Made by a program: the position numbers and the translations under genes. The notes below the pieces were generated by a model, which saw only the letters and a program-made list of their open reading frames with translations, was not told the origin of the DNA and did not search any database. Shown piece after piece: positions 23,738 to 33,612 of a stretch of DNA of 60,071 nt; the first letter of the stretch is position 1, and each line of letters begins with the position of its first letter. This DNA is from Defluviitaleaceae bacterium. GTDB taxonomy: Bacteria; Bacillota; Clostridia; Lachnospirales; WRAX01. The stretch is from the NCBI GenBank assembly GCA_009784615.1, contig WRBJ01000007.1, positions 1 through 60,071 of the forward strand, given 5' to 3'.

Positions 23738-24821
23738 GCCCCCTTCTTATAAGCTGTACGATAAAAATTAATACAGGAAGTCCAACCATAGTAGTAATGC
23801 CGAAGGTTTTGTTATATAAATTAAACCAACTGTAAACTTGGTCTATATTGTTTGGTATATTGGCGATTATAGCGATAATTGGCACACATAACAGTATATA
23901 GTGAATGTGCTTGCCTTTTTTTGCAACATCTTTTAATAACAGCGACGAAAAGAACAATGCCGCATTTATTATCGCATAAGCAGAAATTATCCAAAAGGTC
24001 ATTATTAGCGCACCTTGGCGGTCTATAATCGACCCCGGTAGGCTTATTGTGTCCATCATTTTAAGCACAGGCCAATTATGCGCTACCACATTTTGCGCAC
24101 CAAAACGGGCTATTGTTACAGCGGTAATAATCACCATAAAGCCGCCCATTACAGCAATTGTTCCAATTGCGGATTTTGCCACGCCTTTTTTGCGAGCTAG
24201 AAATGGACTGATTAAAAGCAAGGTTTCCATACCACCAAAGGAGAAAAATGCGTAATATCCTGCCTTGCCGATTTGTGAAGGGCTTGCGCTCATCATTGGT
24301 AAAAGATTGCTAAAATCAATTTCTCGGCTAGATATACCAAAAACAAATATTAATGGCAATAAAACTATGATTATAAGTAGCTCGGCAAGCCTTCCTCTAG
24401 CTTCGATACCCTTAGACGCACCATATGCCGCAAGGGCTAAAACAGCAATAAATATAACGATATATGGGGTTGTCGGCAACATTATTGATTGCGTAATTTC
24501 TGCAAAAAGGCGCAAATAAAATGCCGCAAGCAGTATAAAGCGGGCGGATAGCAAAAGGCAGAAAAAAGAAGCAAGAAACCTGCCAAACAGCCGTTTTGTA
24601 TAATCGTAAAATGTTTGACCTATATTAGCCTTAATAATAAATGTTATTAGAATTACTAATAACACGGCGGCGACAACCGCAATTATAACACCTATCCAAC
24701 CATCTTGTGCGGCGTGTTCTGCCGTGCGTCGTGGTAATGCCGTTACACCAAATCCAAATATTTCTAAAAACAGCAAAGCCTGCACTTGGCGCAAAGATAT
24801 TTTATTGTTTAATGCAAACAT
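23703..24821 (-). CDS. Spore germination permease, GerB subunit
   Basis: The 372-residue protein has about ten membrane segments and belongs to the amino-acid/polyamine/organocation-like GerB group (ISLRQVQALLFLEIFGFGVTALPRRTAEHAAQDGWIG; FFSFGGMETLLLISPF). GerB subunits bind the germinant within the A-B-C receptor of the spore inner membrane. It starts one base after gerA with GGAGGAATGAT upstream. Confidence 0.9.
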   Translation of the reverse strand: MFALNNKISLRQVQALLFLEIFGFGVTALPRRTAEHAAQDGWIGVIIAVVAAVLLVILITFIIKANIGQTFYDYTKRLFGRFLASFFCLLLSARFILLAAFYLRLFAEITQSIMLPTTPYIVIFIAVLALAAYGASKGIEARGRLAELLIIIVLLPLIFVFGISSREIDFSNLLPMMSASPSQIGKAGYYAFFSFGGMETLLLISPFLARKKGVAKSAIGTIAVMGGFMVIITAVTIARFGAQNVVAHNWPVLKMMDTISLPGSIIDRQGALIMTFWIISAYAIINAALFFSSLLLKDVAKKGKHIHYILLCVPIIAIIANIPNNIDQVYSWFNLYNKTFGITTMVGLPVLIFIVQLIRRGRDRVAKQDVNS

Positions 24822-24822
24822 A

Positions 24823-26343
24823 TCATTCCTCCTTATGCCAATTACCTAGATGATTAACCACTTGTCTGTCGCATTGTTCGGGATTGGCGTAAATTGGGCG
24901 TTTTTTCATAAATATAATCGGCGCACGGAATATGGTATCTTTAAAATCTGAAAATCCATTGATTTCGCCAGCTGCAAATGGGAAAAGATAGGGCAAGCCA
25001 AAACTTTTTAATGACGCAAGGTGTATTAAAATGATGATAAGAGCCATCCAAAAGCCTAGAATACCAAGCACAGCAGACAAGCCGATTATCAAAAATTTTG
25101 ACAAACGAAAGCCCGAAACAAGCGAATAATTAGGAATGGCAAACGACGCAATGCCCGTCAACGCTACGACTATAACGACAATGGGGCTTACAATGCCTGC
25201 TTGTACAGCGGCTTCGCCCACGATAATACCACCTATAATACCGATAGAGCTACCTATTGGGCGTGGCAAGCGAAGTCCTGCCTCTCGCAACAGCTCGAAG
25301 GCAAATTCCATCATCACAACCTCCATAACGGCGGGCAGTGGTATATTTTCTCTAGCCGCCGCCATTTTAAAGGCAAGCACGGTTGGTAACATATTTGGGT
25401 GGAAGGTGGTAATGGCGATATAAAGTCCCGGTAAAGCAAGGGCAAAAAACGCCGCCGCAAAGCGCAAAATGCGTACAAAAGACATAATTTCCCAACCTTG
25501 GGAATAATCCTCGCTGGCTTGAAAAAGCGAGTTCATTGTACAAGGCACAAGTATTGCCGTTGGCGAATTATCAACCAAAATCGCAATACGCCCCTCCAAA
25601 ATGCCGCTTGCCGCCTTGTCGGGTCTTTCTGTAATTTGGCATTGCGGAAAAGGCGAGGAAAAATCTTCCTCAATAAGTTCTTCCAGTGCGCCTGCATCTA
25701 AAATGCCGTCAATATCAATATTTGCAAGGCGTTTTTCCACTTCCTCCAATACAGCGGGGCGCACAACGTCATCAAGATAACACAGCGCAATATTGGTCTG
25801 TGTACGCCGCCCAACAATGCTTTGTTTAACCTTCAGTTTGGTATCCCGTACACGCTTGCGCAAAAGTGCCGTGTTAATGCGCATTACATCCGAAAATGCT
25901 TCGTTAGAGCCTTGCACGACAACCTCTATGCTTGCCTCGTTTACTCCACGATTGGGAAATCCTTTTGCAGACACAATTATTGCTGTGTCAGCACCATCTA
26001 CAAAAACCGCTACATCGCCTGTTAAAATCGCTTTTGCGGCGGCTTCTAAATCTTTTTCTTCCTTTAAATCTGCCGTTGTAAGACCGCCCTCTTTAAGCGT
26101 TTCTAGTAAACTAAGCGGCTCGTTAAAAAACTGCTCGGGCAGACGCTGTGCCGATGCCATTGTTTGCGTTAATATCCTATCTTCTATTAATTGCCTGTCT
26201 ACCAAGCCGTCAATATAAACGATATAGGCAAAGCGTTGCAAACTGGCTCCGATAGGGACTTTTCGGCGCACAATATCATTGCAGTTGTCGAAAATAGTGT
26301 CGAAATAATTTATATTATCATCCAACTTGTTATAAATTTTCAC
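24823..26343 (-). CDS. Spore germination receptor A subunit (GerA family)
   Basis: The 506-residue protein has a cytoplasmic N-domain and a five-helix C-region. Family marks are FDNCNDIVRRKVPIGA-like start, GDVAVFVDGADTAIIVSAKGFPNRGVNEA, QTNIALCYLDDVVRP, PFPQCQITERPDKAASGILEGRIAILVDNSPTAILVP and RPIGSSIGIIGGIIVGEAAVQAGIVSPI. GerA subunits oligomerise into germinant-gated channels. The GTG start has AGGAGCGATTTT upstream. The gene order A-B-C is canonical. I found no convincing sigma-G promoter. Confidence 0.92.
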   Translation of the reverse strand: MKIYNKLDDNINYFDTIFDNCNDIVRRKVPIGASLQRFAYIVYIDGLVDRQLIEDRILTQTMASAQRLPEQFFNEPLSLLETLKEGGLTTADLKEEKDLEAAAKAILTGDVAVFVDGADTAIIVSAKGFPNRGVNEASIEVVVQGSNEAFSDVMRINTALLRKRVRDTKLKVKQSIVGRRTQTNIALCYLDDVVRPAVLEEVEKRLANIDIDGILDAGALEELIEEDFSSPFPQCQITERPDKAASGILEGRIAILVDNSPTAILVPCTMNSLFQASEDYSQGWEIMSFVRILRFAAAFFALALPGLYIAITTFHPNMLPTVLAFKMAAARENIPLPAVMEVVMMEFAFELLREAGLRLPRPIGSSIGIIGGIIVGEAAVQAGIVSPIVVIVVALTGIASFAIPNYSLVSGFRLSKFLIIGLSAVLGILGFWMALIIILIHLASLKSFGLPYLFPFAAGEINGFSDFKDTIFRAPIIFMKKRPIYANPEQCDRQVVNHLGNWHKEE

Positions 26344-26449
26344 AAAATCGCTCCTAAATGGTTGATTTCTTTTTCAAACTATGTTAAACTATTATTAATC
26401 GAAAGATGGTAAAAAACACACGATAAATAAATTTGGGGGACGTTATTTT

Positions 26450-27793
26450 ATGGAAAACTTGAAAAAAACACGATGGATAAGGCTTGTAGCTTTGTTTGGG
26501 GCGATTGTTACGGTTGTCGTTATTGGTATTTTTATGTGGAATAGGCTCGCAGATAATGACCCGCCACGGGCTAATGTTACATTGCTTTTAAGGCAGGATT
26601 TGACAGAAACCGTGCCGCTTCGTGGTGCTGTGCAAAGCCAAAACAGCCGCAATGTGGCGGCAGTGCTTAATTTGCCGGTGCGTGAGGTTTTGGCAAATGT
26701 AGGTGATGAGGTTTACGAGGGGCAAGTGCTGGCTGTTTTAGACACAACCGATTTGGAACTTAACATTGCACAACAAAGGGCGGAAATATCAGCTTTTGAG
26801 CAGACCAGTACGCTGAATTTGGAAAACGCAAGGCAATTACATACCGATGCACAAAGCGCCCTTAATACGGGGCAAAATCCACAAATTATGGCGGCGCAGT
26901 CTGCTGTAAACAATGCGCTTTTGGCTGTAGAAAATGCAGTGCGTAACCGTGATAATGCGCTGGAAGCGCAAAATGCGCAAGATTTATTGGGTGATTTTGT
27001 AAATTTGGCACAGACTGTTGCAAATGCGCAAATGCAGGTTGATGTTGCCCACCAAAACCATCAAAGTGCGGTTATGGCTTTGGATGTGGCATTTATTGCC
27101 GCAGAAGCCGAAATTGCAAGGCTTTCGCAGGCTGTATTGCAAGCAGAAATTGCGATTGAAAATGATAGTAGGATGATAGCCCTAATGCGGTTGGAACGAC
27201 AGCTTGCAGAAAGCGAGATACGTGCACCTATTGACGGCACTATCACATTTGTGCGTGCTGATGTGGGCAATATTGCCGCTGGTGTAATGTTTGTAATAGA
27301 AGATACACAAAACCTTATGATAACCACAAGCATAAGGGAATATGATGCCGCAAGCGTTGCGGTTGGTATGCTGGTAGAAATACGCATTGATGCTGTAACA
27401 GATGCTATTTTTAATGGTTTTGTGTCGTTTATTGACCCGACGGCGACACGCTCTATGCAGGGAGATGTAGAATTTGGTGCGGAGATAGCTGTTACAAGCT
27501 ATACACCGCAATTGCGTATAGGGATGAATACACGCCTAAATGTGATTTTGCAAGAGAGCAGGGATACTTTTGCAGTGTCTTTTGATGCAGTTTGGCGAGA
27601 TGATAATGATGATTGGTATGTTTTTGTTGCAGAAGGCGAGGGAAGCACACGAACAGCCCGCCAAATGCCTGTAACAATAGGCATTAGCGGTGATTTTATG
27701 GTGGAAATTATAAGCGATGAACTGACAAGCGGTATGTTAATAATTAACAATGCGGCAAATGTTGTAGATGGTATGCAAATTTTGATAAACTAG
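26450..27793 (+). CDS. HlyD/MacA-type adaptor of an ABC exporter (YknX-like)
   Basis: The 447-residue protein has one N-terminal membrane helix (about residues 10-29), a biotinyl-lipoyl half-motif (VREVLANVGDEVYEGQVLAVLDTTDLE), a long coiled-coil hairpin (about residues 85-230) and the second half (IRAPIDGTITFVRADVGNIAAGV). In Gram-positive bacteria such adaptors join a MacB-type permease and ATPase, as in YknXYZ. The two partners follow directly. The exported substrate is unknown. Confidence 0.85.
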   Translation: MENLKKTRWIRLVALFGAIVTVVVIGIFMWNRLADNDPPRANVTLLLRQDLTETVPLRGAVQSQNSRNVAAVLNLPVREVLANVGDEVYEGQVLAVLDTTDLELNIAQQRAEISAFEQTSTLNLENARQLHTDAQSALNTGQNPQIMAAQSAVNNALLAVENAVRNRDNALEAQNAQDLLGDFVNLAQTVANAQMQVDVAHQNHQSAVMALDVAFIAAEAEIARLSQAVLQAEIAIENDSRMIALMRLERQLAESEIRAPIDGTITFVRADVGNIAAGVMFVIEDTQNLMITTSIREYDAASVAVGMLVEIRIDAVTDAIFNGFVSFIDPTATRSMQGDVEFGAEIAVTSYTPQLRIGMNTRLNVILQESRDTFAVSFDAVWRDDNDDWYVFVAEGEGSTRTARQMPVTIGISGDFMVEIISDELTSGMLIINNAANVVDGMQILIN

Positions 27794-27802
27794 AGGTGCA
27801 AA

Positions 27803-28525
27803 ATGCCCGTCATTAAAATGCAAAATATAAATAAAAAATTCTATATAGGCTTGCCCAACGAGCTACATATACTAAAGGATATTAGTTTTAGTGTAGATGA
27901 GGGCGAGTTTGTGTCTATTATTGGTCCGTCTGGTAGCGGAAAGTCTACTTTAATGAACCTAATTGGTGCGCTTGATGTGCCAACTACAGGTAGTTATGTG
28001 TTGGATGGGGTGGACGTTTCGACACTTAGCGACAACAAATTATCTGACATACGCAATCAAAAGATTGGGTTTATTTTCCAAACTTTTAATTTAATACCAC
28101 GCTCGACGGCATTGCGCAATGTCGAATTACCGATGCTTTACGGTGGTTTAACAGCCGCAGAACGCAACAAGCGGGCAAAAGAGCTTTTACAGATAGTGGA
28201 AATGAGCGACCGTGGCACGCACCGCCCAAGCGAGCTTTCGGGCGGGCAAAAGCAGCGTGTTGCTATAGCCCGTGCAATGGCAAACGACCCCGCTATATTG
28301 CTTGCGGACGAGCCGACAGGTGCGCTGGATTCCACCACGGGGCGGCTTGTTATGGATATTTTTCACAACTTACACAAAAAGCATAATAAGACGATAATAT
28401 TAATAACGCACAACCAAAACCTAGCCGCCGAAACCCAGCGAATAATAACCTTGCACGACGGCGAGATTATAAGCAACAAGCGCAATCAAAGCAAGAAACG
28501 ACAAAAATTAGTAAAAGGTGATTGA
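27803..28525 (+). CDS. MacB/LolD-type ABC transporter ATPase (YknY-like)
   Basis: The 240-residue ATPase has Walker [11 protein letters not shown]-loop [24 protein letters not shown], signature LSGGQKQR, Walker [14 protein letters not shown] and switch histidine ITHNQ. It energises the permease encoded one base downstream. The C-terminus is basic ([12 protein letters not shown]). Confidence 0.94.
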   Translation: MPVIKMQNINKKFYIGLPNELHILKDISFSVDEGEFVSIIGPSGSGKSTLMNLIGALDVPTTGSYVLDGVDVSTLSDNKLSDIRNQKIGFIFQTFNLIPRSTALRNVELPMLYGGLTAAERNKRAKELLQIVEMSDRGTHRPSELSGGQKQRVAIARAMANDPAILLADEPTGALDSTTGRLVMDIFHNLHKKHNKTIILITHNQNLAAETQRIITLHDGEIISNKRNQSKKRQKLVKGD

Positions 28526-28526
28526 T

Positions 28527-29813
28527 ATGCATTTATGGGAAAATATACAATTGGCTTTGGAAGGGTTGCGGGCAAACAAAATGCGCTCGTTGCTTACTAT
28601 GCTTGGAATAATTATTGGTATTGGGGCTGTTATTGGTATTGTTACGGTGGGCGATAGTATGACGGCGGCTGTAACGGGCGAGATGGCGGGGCTTGGTGTG
28701 TCTAACATCACGGTGCGTGTTGACCCACGTGGTGGCGGCGGTACAATGGGGGCTATGACGGATGTTATGGGCGGCTCGCAGGCTATTCCGCAAGAGCACG
28801 ACCTTATTACAAACGAGATGATAGAGCGGTTTGTGGAATTTTATCCTAACGAAATTAGGGCGGTTGGGCTACAATCTCCCGCTGGTATTGGACAGGTTGA
28901 AAGCGGACGGTTGTCATCTAATATCAATTTGATGGGTGTTAATGCGGGTTACGGCATTACTGGCGGTGTAAATATGTTAGATGGTAGCTTTATTGGTGAT
29001 GGCGATGTGGCTTCAAGGCGTTTTGTGGCTGTTGTTAGCGATATAATGGTTGCTAATATCTTTCCCGATGGCACAAACCCGCTTAATCAAGAAATTAGGG
29101 TTGCTATTGGCAACCGCATTGAAACCTTTATAGTGATGGGTGTTTTTGAACATACGACATTGCTACCGCCTTTTGTTGGCGGTAATGCAGTAAATCCCAA
29201 TGCACGTACAAATTTATATATACCAATTTCAACGGCGAATTTTATCAGCGGAAATTCTAATGCACATCAAAATTTTACTGTTATGGTGCAACCCCACGTT
29301 AATGTGTCAGAATTTACAAGCACAACCACACGCTTTTTTAACAGTTTTTATAACGATAATCCCCGTTTTCGTGTTGGTGGATTGCCTATGGATAGGGTGT
29401 TGAGTATTACCGAAACCGTGATGGACACAATATCTATTGCAGTTGCTGTTATTGCGGGCATATCGCTTATTGTTGGCGGCGTTGGGGTTATGAATATAAT
29501 GTTGGTGTCGGTTACAGAGCGCACAAGGGAGATTGGCACACGCAAGGCTTTGGGTGCACGCAATAGCTCTATACGGGCGCAGTTTATTGTTGAAGCGGTA
29601 ATTATCTGCGCCATAGGCGGTATTTTGGGTGTTGGGCTTGGTTTTGGACTTGGCTATATTGGGTCTACGTTGTTAGGGCAACCGACAATGCCCACGGTAT
29701 TTATTATTGTAGTTGCTGTATTATTTTCGATGATTATAGGGTTATTTTTTGGATATTATCCTGCAAATAAAGCGGCAAAACTTGACCCTATAGAGGCATT
29801 GCGGTATGAATGA
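28527..29813 (+). CDS. MacB-type ABC transporter permease (YknZ-like)
   Basis: The 428-residue protein has one N-terminal helix (IQLALEGLRANKMRSLLTMLGIIIGIGAVIGI), a large extracytoplasmic MacB periplasmic-core domain, and three C-terminal helices with the FtsX-type motif VGVMNIMLVSVTERTREIGTRKALGA. Such mechanotransmission permeases drive export or extraction across the envelope. The ATG at 28527 follows AAAGGTGATTGAT; the GTG at 28518 is inside that site. Confidence 0.93.
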   Translation: MHLWENIQLALEGLRANKMRSLLTMLGIIIGIGAVIGIVTVGDSMTAAVTGEMAGLGVSNITVRVDPRGGGGTMGAMTDVMGGSQAIPQEHDLITNEMIERFVEFYPNEIRAVGLQSPAGIGQVESGRLSSNINLMGVNAGYGITGGVNMLDGSFIGDGDVASRRFVAVVSDIMVANIFPDGTNPLNQEIRVAIGNRIETFIVMGVFEHTTLLPPFVGGNAVNPNARTNLYIPISTANFISGNSNAHQNFTVMVQPHVNVSEFTSTTTRFFNSFYNDNPRFRVGGLPMDRVLSITETVMDTISIAVAVIAGISLIVGGVGVMNIMLVSVTERTREIGTRKALGARNSSIRAQFIVEAVIICAIGGILGVGLGFGLGYIGSTLLGQPTMPTVFIIVVAVLFSMIIGLFFGYYPANKAAKLDPIEALRYE

Positions 29814-29830
29814 GAAAGGATAATAATATT

Positions 29831-30463
29831 ATGTTGCGAAAATTTATATCTAAAAATCTAGCAAAACCCGATGGTTTTGTTGGAAAAATTGTTCTTAGGG
29901 TGTTAAACCGCCATAATAGATTGATGTATGATGAAGTTATTAGATTGCTTGATGTTGGACAGGGCGATGTAGTTTTAGAAGCCGGTTGCGGCAATGGTGT
30001 TGTTTTAAATACGCTGGCAAAACGTGCTGGCGATGCGAGCTTTGTGGGCATTGACATTTCGCAATCTGCGGTGGAGGCGGCTATTCGACAAAACAAGACA
30101 TTCGTTAAAAATGGCAGAATGAAGGTTGATTTGGGTGATGTTGCCAAATTAAGTTTTGCCGATGAATTGTTTACAAAGGTGTATACAATAAACACAGTAT
30201 ATTTTTGGGATGACCTTAATGCAACGATGCAAGAAATTTATCGCGTGTTGCGCCCGAATGGTGTGTTTATCAATACATTGTATACAAATGAAACGCTGAA
30301 AAAGTATTCATATACACAATATGGATATAAGTTTTTCAGTACACAAGAATTAGAGCAAGCGGGCAACAATGCAGGTTTTGCGGTCAAAGTCATCCCTATT
30401 ATGGATGGGGCGGCAAACTGTTTTATATATATGAAACAAGATTGCGGGTTGAACCTGCAATGA
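29831..30463 (+). CDS. Class I SAM-dependent methyltransferase
   Basis: The protein has motif I VVLEAGCGNGVVLNTLA and a post-I acidic residue in FVGIDISQSAVEAA, then VYTINTVYFWDDLNATMQEIYRVLRPNGVFINTLY typical of Methyltransf_11-type enzymes. The start could be ATG 29810, which overlaps the permease stop (ATGA, 217 residues), or ATG 29831 behind GAAAGGA (210 residues); I list the latter. Coupling to the exporter genes suggests a shared pathway, for example modification of the exported or resisted compound, which is inference. Confidence 0.82.
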   Translation: MLRKFISKNLAKPDGFVGKIVLRVLNRHNRLMYDEVIRLLDVGQGDVVLEAGCGNGVVLNTLAKRAGDASFVGIDISQSAVEAAIRQNKTFVKNGRMKVDLGDVAKLSFADELFTKVYTINTVYFWDDLNATMQEIYRVLRPNGVFINTLYTNETLKKYSYTQYGYKFFSTQELEQAGNNAGFAVKVIPIMDGAANCFIYMKQDCGLNLQ

Positions 30464-30483
30464 CATTACAAGGAGTGAACAAA

Positions 30484-31146
30484 ATGAAAGACGGAAGAAA
30501 AATTTCAACAGCAGTTATACGGCGTTTGCCTAGGTATTATCGTTATTTGGGCGATTTGTTAGACAAAGATATTACACGCATAAGCTCTAAAGATTTGTCG
30601 CAACGTATGGGTATTACCGCCAGCCAAATAAGACAGGATTTAAACCATTTTGGATGTTTTGGGCAACAGGGATATGGATATAATGTAGAGCTTTTGTATC
30701 AAGAAGTTAAGCATATATTGGGTCTTGACCGCAGTTATAATGTTATTTTGGTAGGTGCTGGCAATTTTGGGCAGGTGCTTATTAACAACCAAAATTTTGC
30801 AAAACGTGGCTTTGATTTTGTTGCGGCTTTTGACAATAACCCAGATGTTGTCGGTACGAATGTAGGCAATATAAAAGTGATGGATGTGGCAAAATTGACA
30901 GATTACATATCAAAAAACCGTGTGGATATTGCTGCTCTTACTTTGCCAAGCGGTGTCGTGCAGGATGTATCAAAAATTGTTGCTGACGCTGGTGTTAAGG
31001 GCATTTGGAACTTTTCGCACGACGACCTACGTTTGCCACACGATGTTATTGTTGAAAATGTACGTTTGACGGATAGCATTATGACATTATCTTACAAAAT
31101 TAGCGAAGATGAGATTTTGCGTCGTGCCGTGCGGGATGTTTGGTAG
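30484..31146 (+). CDS. rex: Redox-sensing transcriptional repressor Rex
   Basis: The 220-residue protein has the Rex winged helix (STAVIRRLPRYYRYLGDLL...ISSKDLSQRMGITASQIRQDLNHFG) and a Rossmann NAD(H) domain (VILVGAGNFGQVLI), then the domain-swapped C-terminal helix. Rex binds DNA at high NAD+/NADH and lets go when NADH rises, controlling fermentative and NADH-handling genes, plausibly including the Stn-like operon. No clear TTGTTAA-n4-TTAACAA site was spotted. The ATG at 30484 has AAGGAG upstream. Confidence 0.95.
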   Translation: MKDGRKISTAVIRRLPRYYRYLGDLLDKDITRISSKDLSQRMGITASQIRQDLNHFGCFGQQGYGYNVELLYQEVKHILGLDRSYNVILVGAGNFGQVLINNQNFAKRGFDFVAAFDNNPDVVGTNVGNIKVMDVAKLTDYISKNRVDIAALTLPSGVVQDVSKIVADAGVKGIWNFSHDDLRLPHDVIVENVRLTDSIMTLSYKISEDEILRRAVRDVW

Positions 31147-31239
31147 GATAAAAAAAGAAACGTAAAGCATTTTGCAGACATATTTTTCTTATGTGCGTAT
31201 ATTTACATATTACGATGACTGATAACATAGGAGAACGAA

Positions 31240-32070
31240 GTGGACTTTTCGATTTTAATAATGCCCATTTTAGGCGCAATAATTGGTTTTGGCACTAATG
31301 TGCTGGCTATTGTAATGCTTTTTCGCCCCCATCGTGCTGTTAAGATTGGGGGCTTTACGTTGCCTTTTACACCTGGGCTTATACCGAAACAACAGGCAGA
31401 GCTTGCCAAGGCGGTTGGCGAAACATTGGGCGAAAGCGTGCTAACGCCCGACGCATTAATGGCGGCGGCTACTAATGACGAAATAATTGACGGCATAACC
31501 TCCGCCGCAATAGGATTTGTGGTGGATTTTGCTGACCACGCACCGCATATAAAGCATTTTGCCGCACGGCATATACCAAATGCTCACATAATAACCCAAA
31601 ATATAATCGACCATCCAAAATGGGGCGAGTTTTTGCGCCAAACCACCACAAAAATAATTAAAGAAAACACCAAAGGCATCTTGGGTGTTTTTGTCAATCC
31701 CGACAAAATATATAATTCGCTAACTCAAAATTTAATAGATTTTTTGCAAAGCGAGGAAGGCCAAGCAACCCTTGCGCAAAATATTGATAAAATAATAGAC
31801 CAAGCCCCAAACCACCTGTTGGAACAAAACCTGCTAAAAACCGAAAACATACGACCGCTTATTGCCTTTTTAACACAAAAAGCCGCCGCTTTGTTAGTAA
31901 ACTCTATTAACATCCCAGCCATAATAGAAGAAAAAATAATCGCCCTAAGCCCTGCCGAGATGGAAAAACTATTGCTTACTGTAGTACGCAAACAATTAAA
32001 ATGGATAGCGGCATTGGGTGGTGTGCTTGGATTTATTATTGGGTTTATTCCTGCGTTAATGCAGATGTGA
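31240..32070 (+). CDS. DUF445 family membrane protein
   Basis: The 276-residue protein starts with the DUF445 signature [62 protein letters not shown], has a helical soluble middle and a C-terminal helix ([19 protein letters not shown]). The GTG start follows TAGGAGAACGAA. Homologues (YheB-like) are widespread but poorly characterised. It precedes the methylase gene by 12 bases. Confidence 0.85.
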   Translation: MDFSILIMPILGAIIGFGTNVLAIVMLFRPHRAVKIGGFTLPFTPGLIPKQQAELAKAVGETLGESVLTPDALMAAATNDEIIDGITSAAIGFVVDFADHAPHIKHFAARHIPNAHIITQNIIDHPKWGEFLRQTTTKIIKENTKGILGVFVNPDKIYNSLTQNLIDFLQSEEGQATLAQNIDKIIDQAPNHLLEQNLLKTENIRPLIAFLTQKAAALLVNSINIPAIIEEKIIALSPAEMEKLLLTVVRKQLKWIAALGGVLGFIIGFIPALMQM

Positions 32071-32082
32071 GGTGAAATTATA

Positions 32083-32985
32083 ATGCTTACAGAAATGCAA
32101 CCCGCCAAACCTTTTGTGAAATGGGTTGGTGGAAAAGGGCAATTATTGAATGAGATTAGAAAAAAATATCCTGCCGATTTAGGTGGCAGAGTAAAAAAAT
32201 ACGCCGAACCCTTTGTTGGCGGCGGTGCAGTTTTGTTTGATATTTTGAACAATTATCAACTTGATGCAGTTTATATTGGTGATATAAATAAAGAATTAAT
32301 TAAAACATATCAAGTAATACGTGATAATGTTGATAGTTTGATTGATATTTTGGGTGAATTTCAGAAGGAATATAATTCGTCTTCAGAGGTTAAACGCAGG
32401 GAGATTTATTACAATAAACGCTCGTTATATAATATGCAAAAATCTGCAAGCGATGACGAGCGTGTTCGGCTTGCCGCTTTGTTTATTTTTTTAAATCGCA
32501 CTTGCTTTAACGGGCTTTATAGGGTAAATACAAAAGGCGATTTTAATGTGCCGCAAGGCAGGTATAGTAACCCTTGTATTTGTGATGAAAAAAACCTACT
32601 AGCAGTTTCTGAAAAATTGCGGGATGTACAAATTGTGTGTGGCGATTATTCTTTATCCGCAAATTTTATTGACGGTGATACCTTTGTTTATTTCGATCCT
32701 CCATATCGACCATTATCTACCACTGCAAACTTTACCACATATTCGCAAAATGGCTTTGGGGATGATGAGCAAATTAAATTGGCAGAATTTATTAATGATA
32801 TGAGCAACCGTGGAGCTTATGTTCTTGCAAGCAATTCTGACCCAAAAAACGCTGACGAAAATGACAATTTCTTTGATGAACTTTATTCCAGACATAAGAT
32901 TTTGCGGGTGGAAGCAAGCAGAGCAATAAATTCTGACAGTACAAAGCGAGGCAAAATTAAAGAATTATTAATTACAAATGTATAG
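32083..32985 (+). CDS. Dam-type (D12 class) DNA adenine methyltransferase
   Basis: The 300-residue enzyme methylates adenine N6. It shows motif X (KPFVKWVGGKGQLL, about residues 8-21), motif I (AEPFVGGGAVLFDIL) and motif IV (FVYFDPPYRPLSTTANF). Dam-family and DpnII-type enzymes modify GATC. It lies nine bases before a MutH/Sau3AI-like nuclease gene, forming a type II restriction-modification pair. One of the three GATC sites seen in the window lies in the codons for its DPPY motif. GATC specificity is supported by the strong GATC scarcity here, but is inferred. Confidence 0.9.
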   Translation: MLTEMQPAKPFVKWVGGKGQLLNEIRKKYPADLGGRVKKYAEPFVGGGAVLFDILNNYQLDAVYIGDINKELIKTYQVIRDNVDSLIDILGEFQKEYNSSSEVKRREIYYNKRSLYNMQKSASDDERVRLAALFIFLNRTCFNGLYRVNTKGDFNVPQGRYSNPCICDEKNLLAVSEKLRDVQIVCGDYSLSANFIDGDTFVYFDPPYRPLSTTANFTTYSQNGFGDDEQIKLAEFINDMSNRGAYVLASNSDPKNADENDNFFDELYSRHKILRVEASRAINSDSTKRGKIKELLITNV

Positions 32986-32994
32986 GGAGGAAAT

Positions 32995-33612
32995 ATGCAT
33001 AGAGAAGAAGCGTTGATTAAATTAAAACAAATTGAAGGGCAAGATTTACATTTGCTTGCCGAAAAATTTGGGATAACTGTTTTATCCGATAATGGGAAGG
33101 TAAATAAAGGGTGGGCGGGACACGTATGCGAAAGATTTTTGGGATTGCCTATTAATTCCGCACAAAGTCCAAATTTCGGATCGTGGGAATTAAAAAGCGT
33201 ACCTTTAAAACGTCTAAAAGGCGGTGAACTAACTTTTAAAGAAACTATGGCGGTTACTATGATAGACCCTTATCACGTTGCACGAACACCTTTTGAGGAA
33301 AGTCATCTTTTGGCAAAACTTAAAAAAGCCGTAATTGTTGCAAGAATTGTCGGTAAAAACTATAAAGAACCAACATTCGTTCATTCGGTAACTTCTATAG
33401 ATTTAAATGAAGAAATGTATGCGGCTATAGAAGCTGATTATAAGCTGGTTAAAGATTGCTTGCTTGATGGCGAACGAGGATTTTCGGCTCTAACAGGTCG
33501 GATGGGAGTTTATATACAACCCCGAACCAAAGGTAAAGGACACGGAAGCACGTCAAGAGCATTTTATGCAAGAAAGATATTTTTGGCAAATTACATAGAT
33601 TTAAGCGAATAA
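32995..33612 (+). CDS. MutH/Sau3AI-like restriction endonuclease
   Basis: The 205-residue protein aligns with the MutH fold: KGWAGHVCERFLG (like KGWVGMLLEWHLG of E. coli MutH, Glu46 here for Glu56), then SPNFGSWELKSVPL with Glu65 and Lys67 matching Glu77 and Lys79. The position of the metal-binding Asp70 is Asn60 here, with a slightly shorter spacing. The C-terminal RMGVYIQPRTKGKGHGSTSRAFYARKIFL matches the family end. MutH and Sau3AI cut at GATC. The neighbouring Dam-type methylase should protect host DNA. A MutH repair role is unlikely because of the pairing. Confidence 0.82.
   Translation: MHREEALIKLKQIEGQDLHLLAEKFGITVLSDNGKVNKGWAGHVCERFLGLPINSAQSPNFGSWELKSVPLKRLKGGELTFKETMAVTMIDPYHVARTPFEESHLLAKLKKAVIVARIVGKNYKEPTFVHSVTSIDLNEEMYAAIEADYKLVKDCLLDGERGFSALTGRMGVYIQPRTKGKGHGSTSRAFYARKIFLANYIDLSE

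Noticed and set aside
26344-26449. Sigma-G promoter for gerA
   Set aside because: No pair of -35 and CATnnTA-like -10 with suitable spacing could be found by eye.
32995-33612. Housekeeping mismatch-repair MutH
   Set aside because: MutH repair partners are confined to some gammaproteobacteria, and this gene is paired with a methylase and accompanied by GATC loss, which fits restriction.
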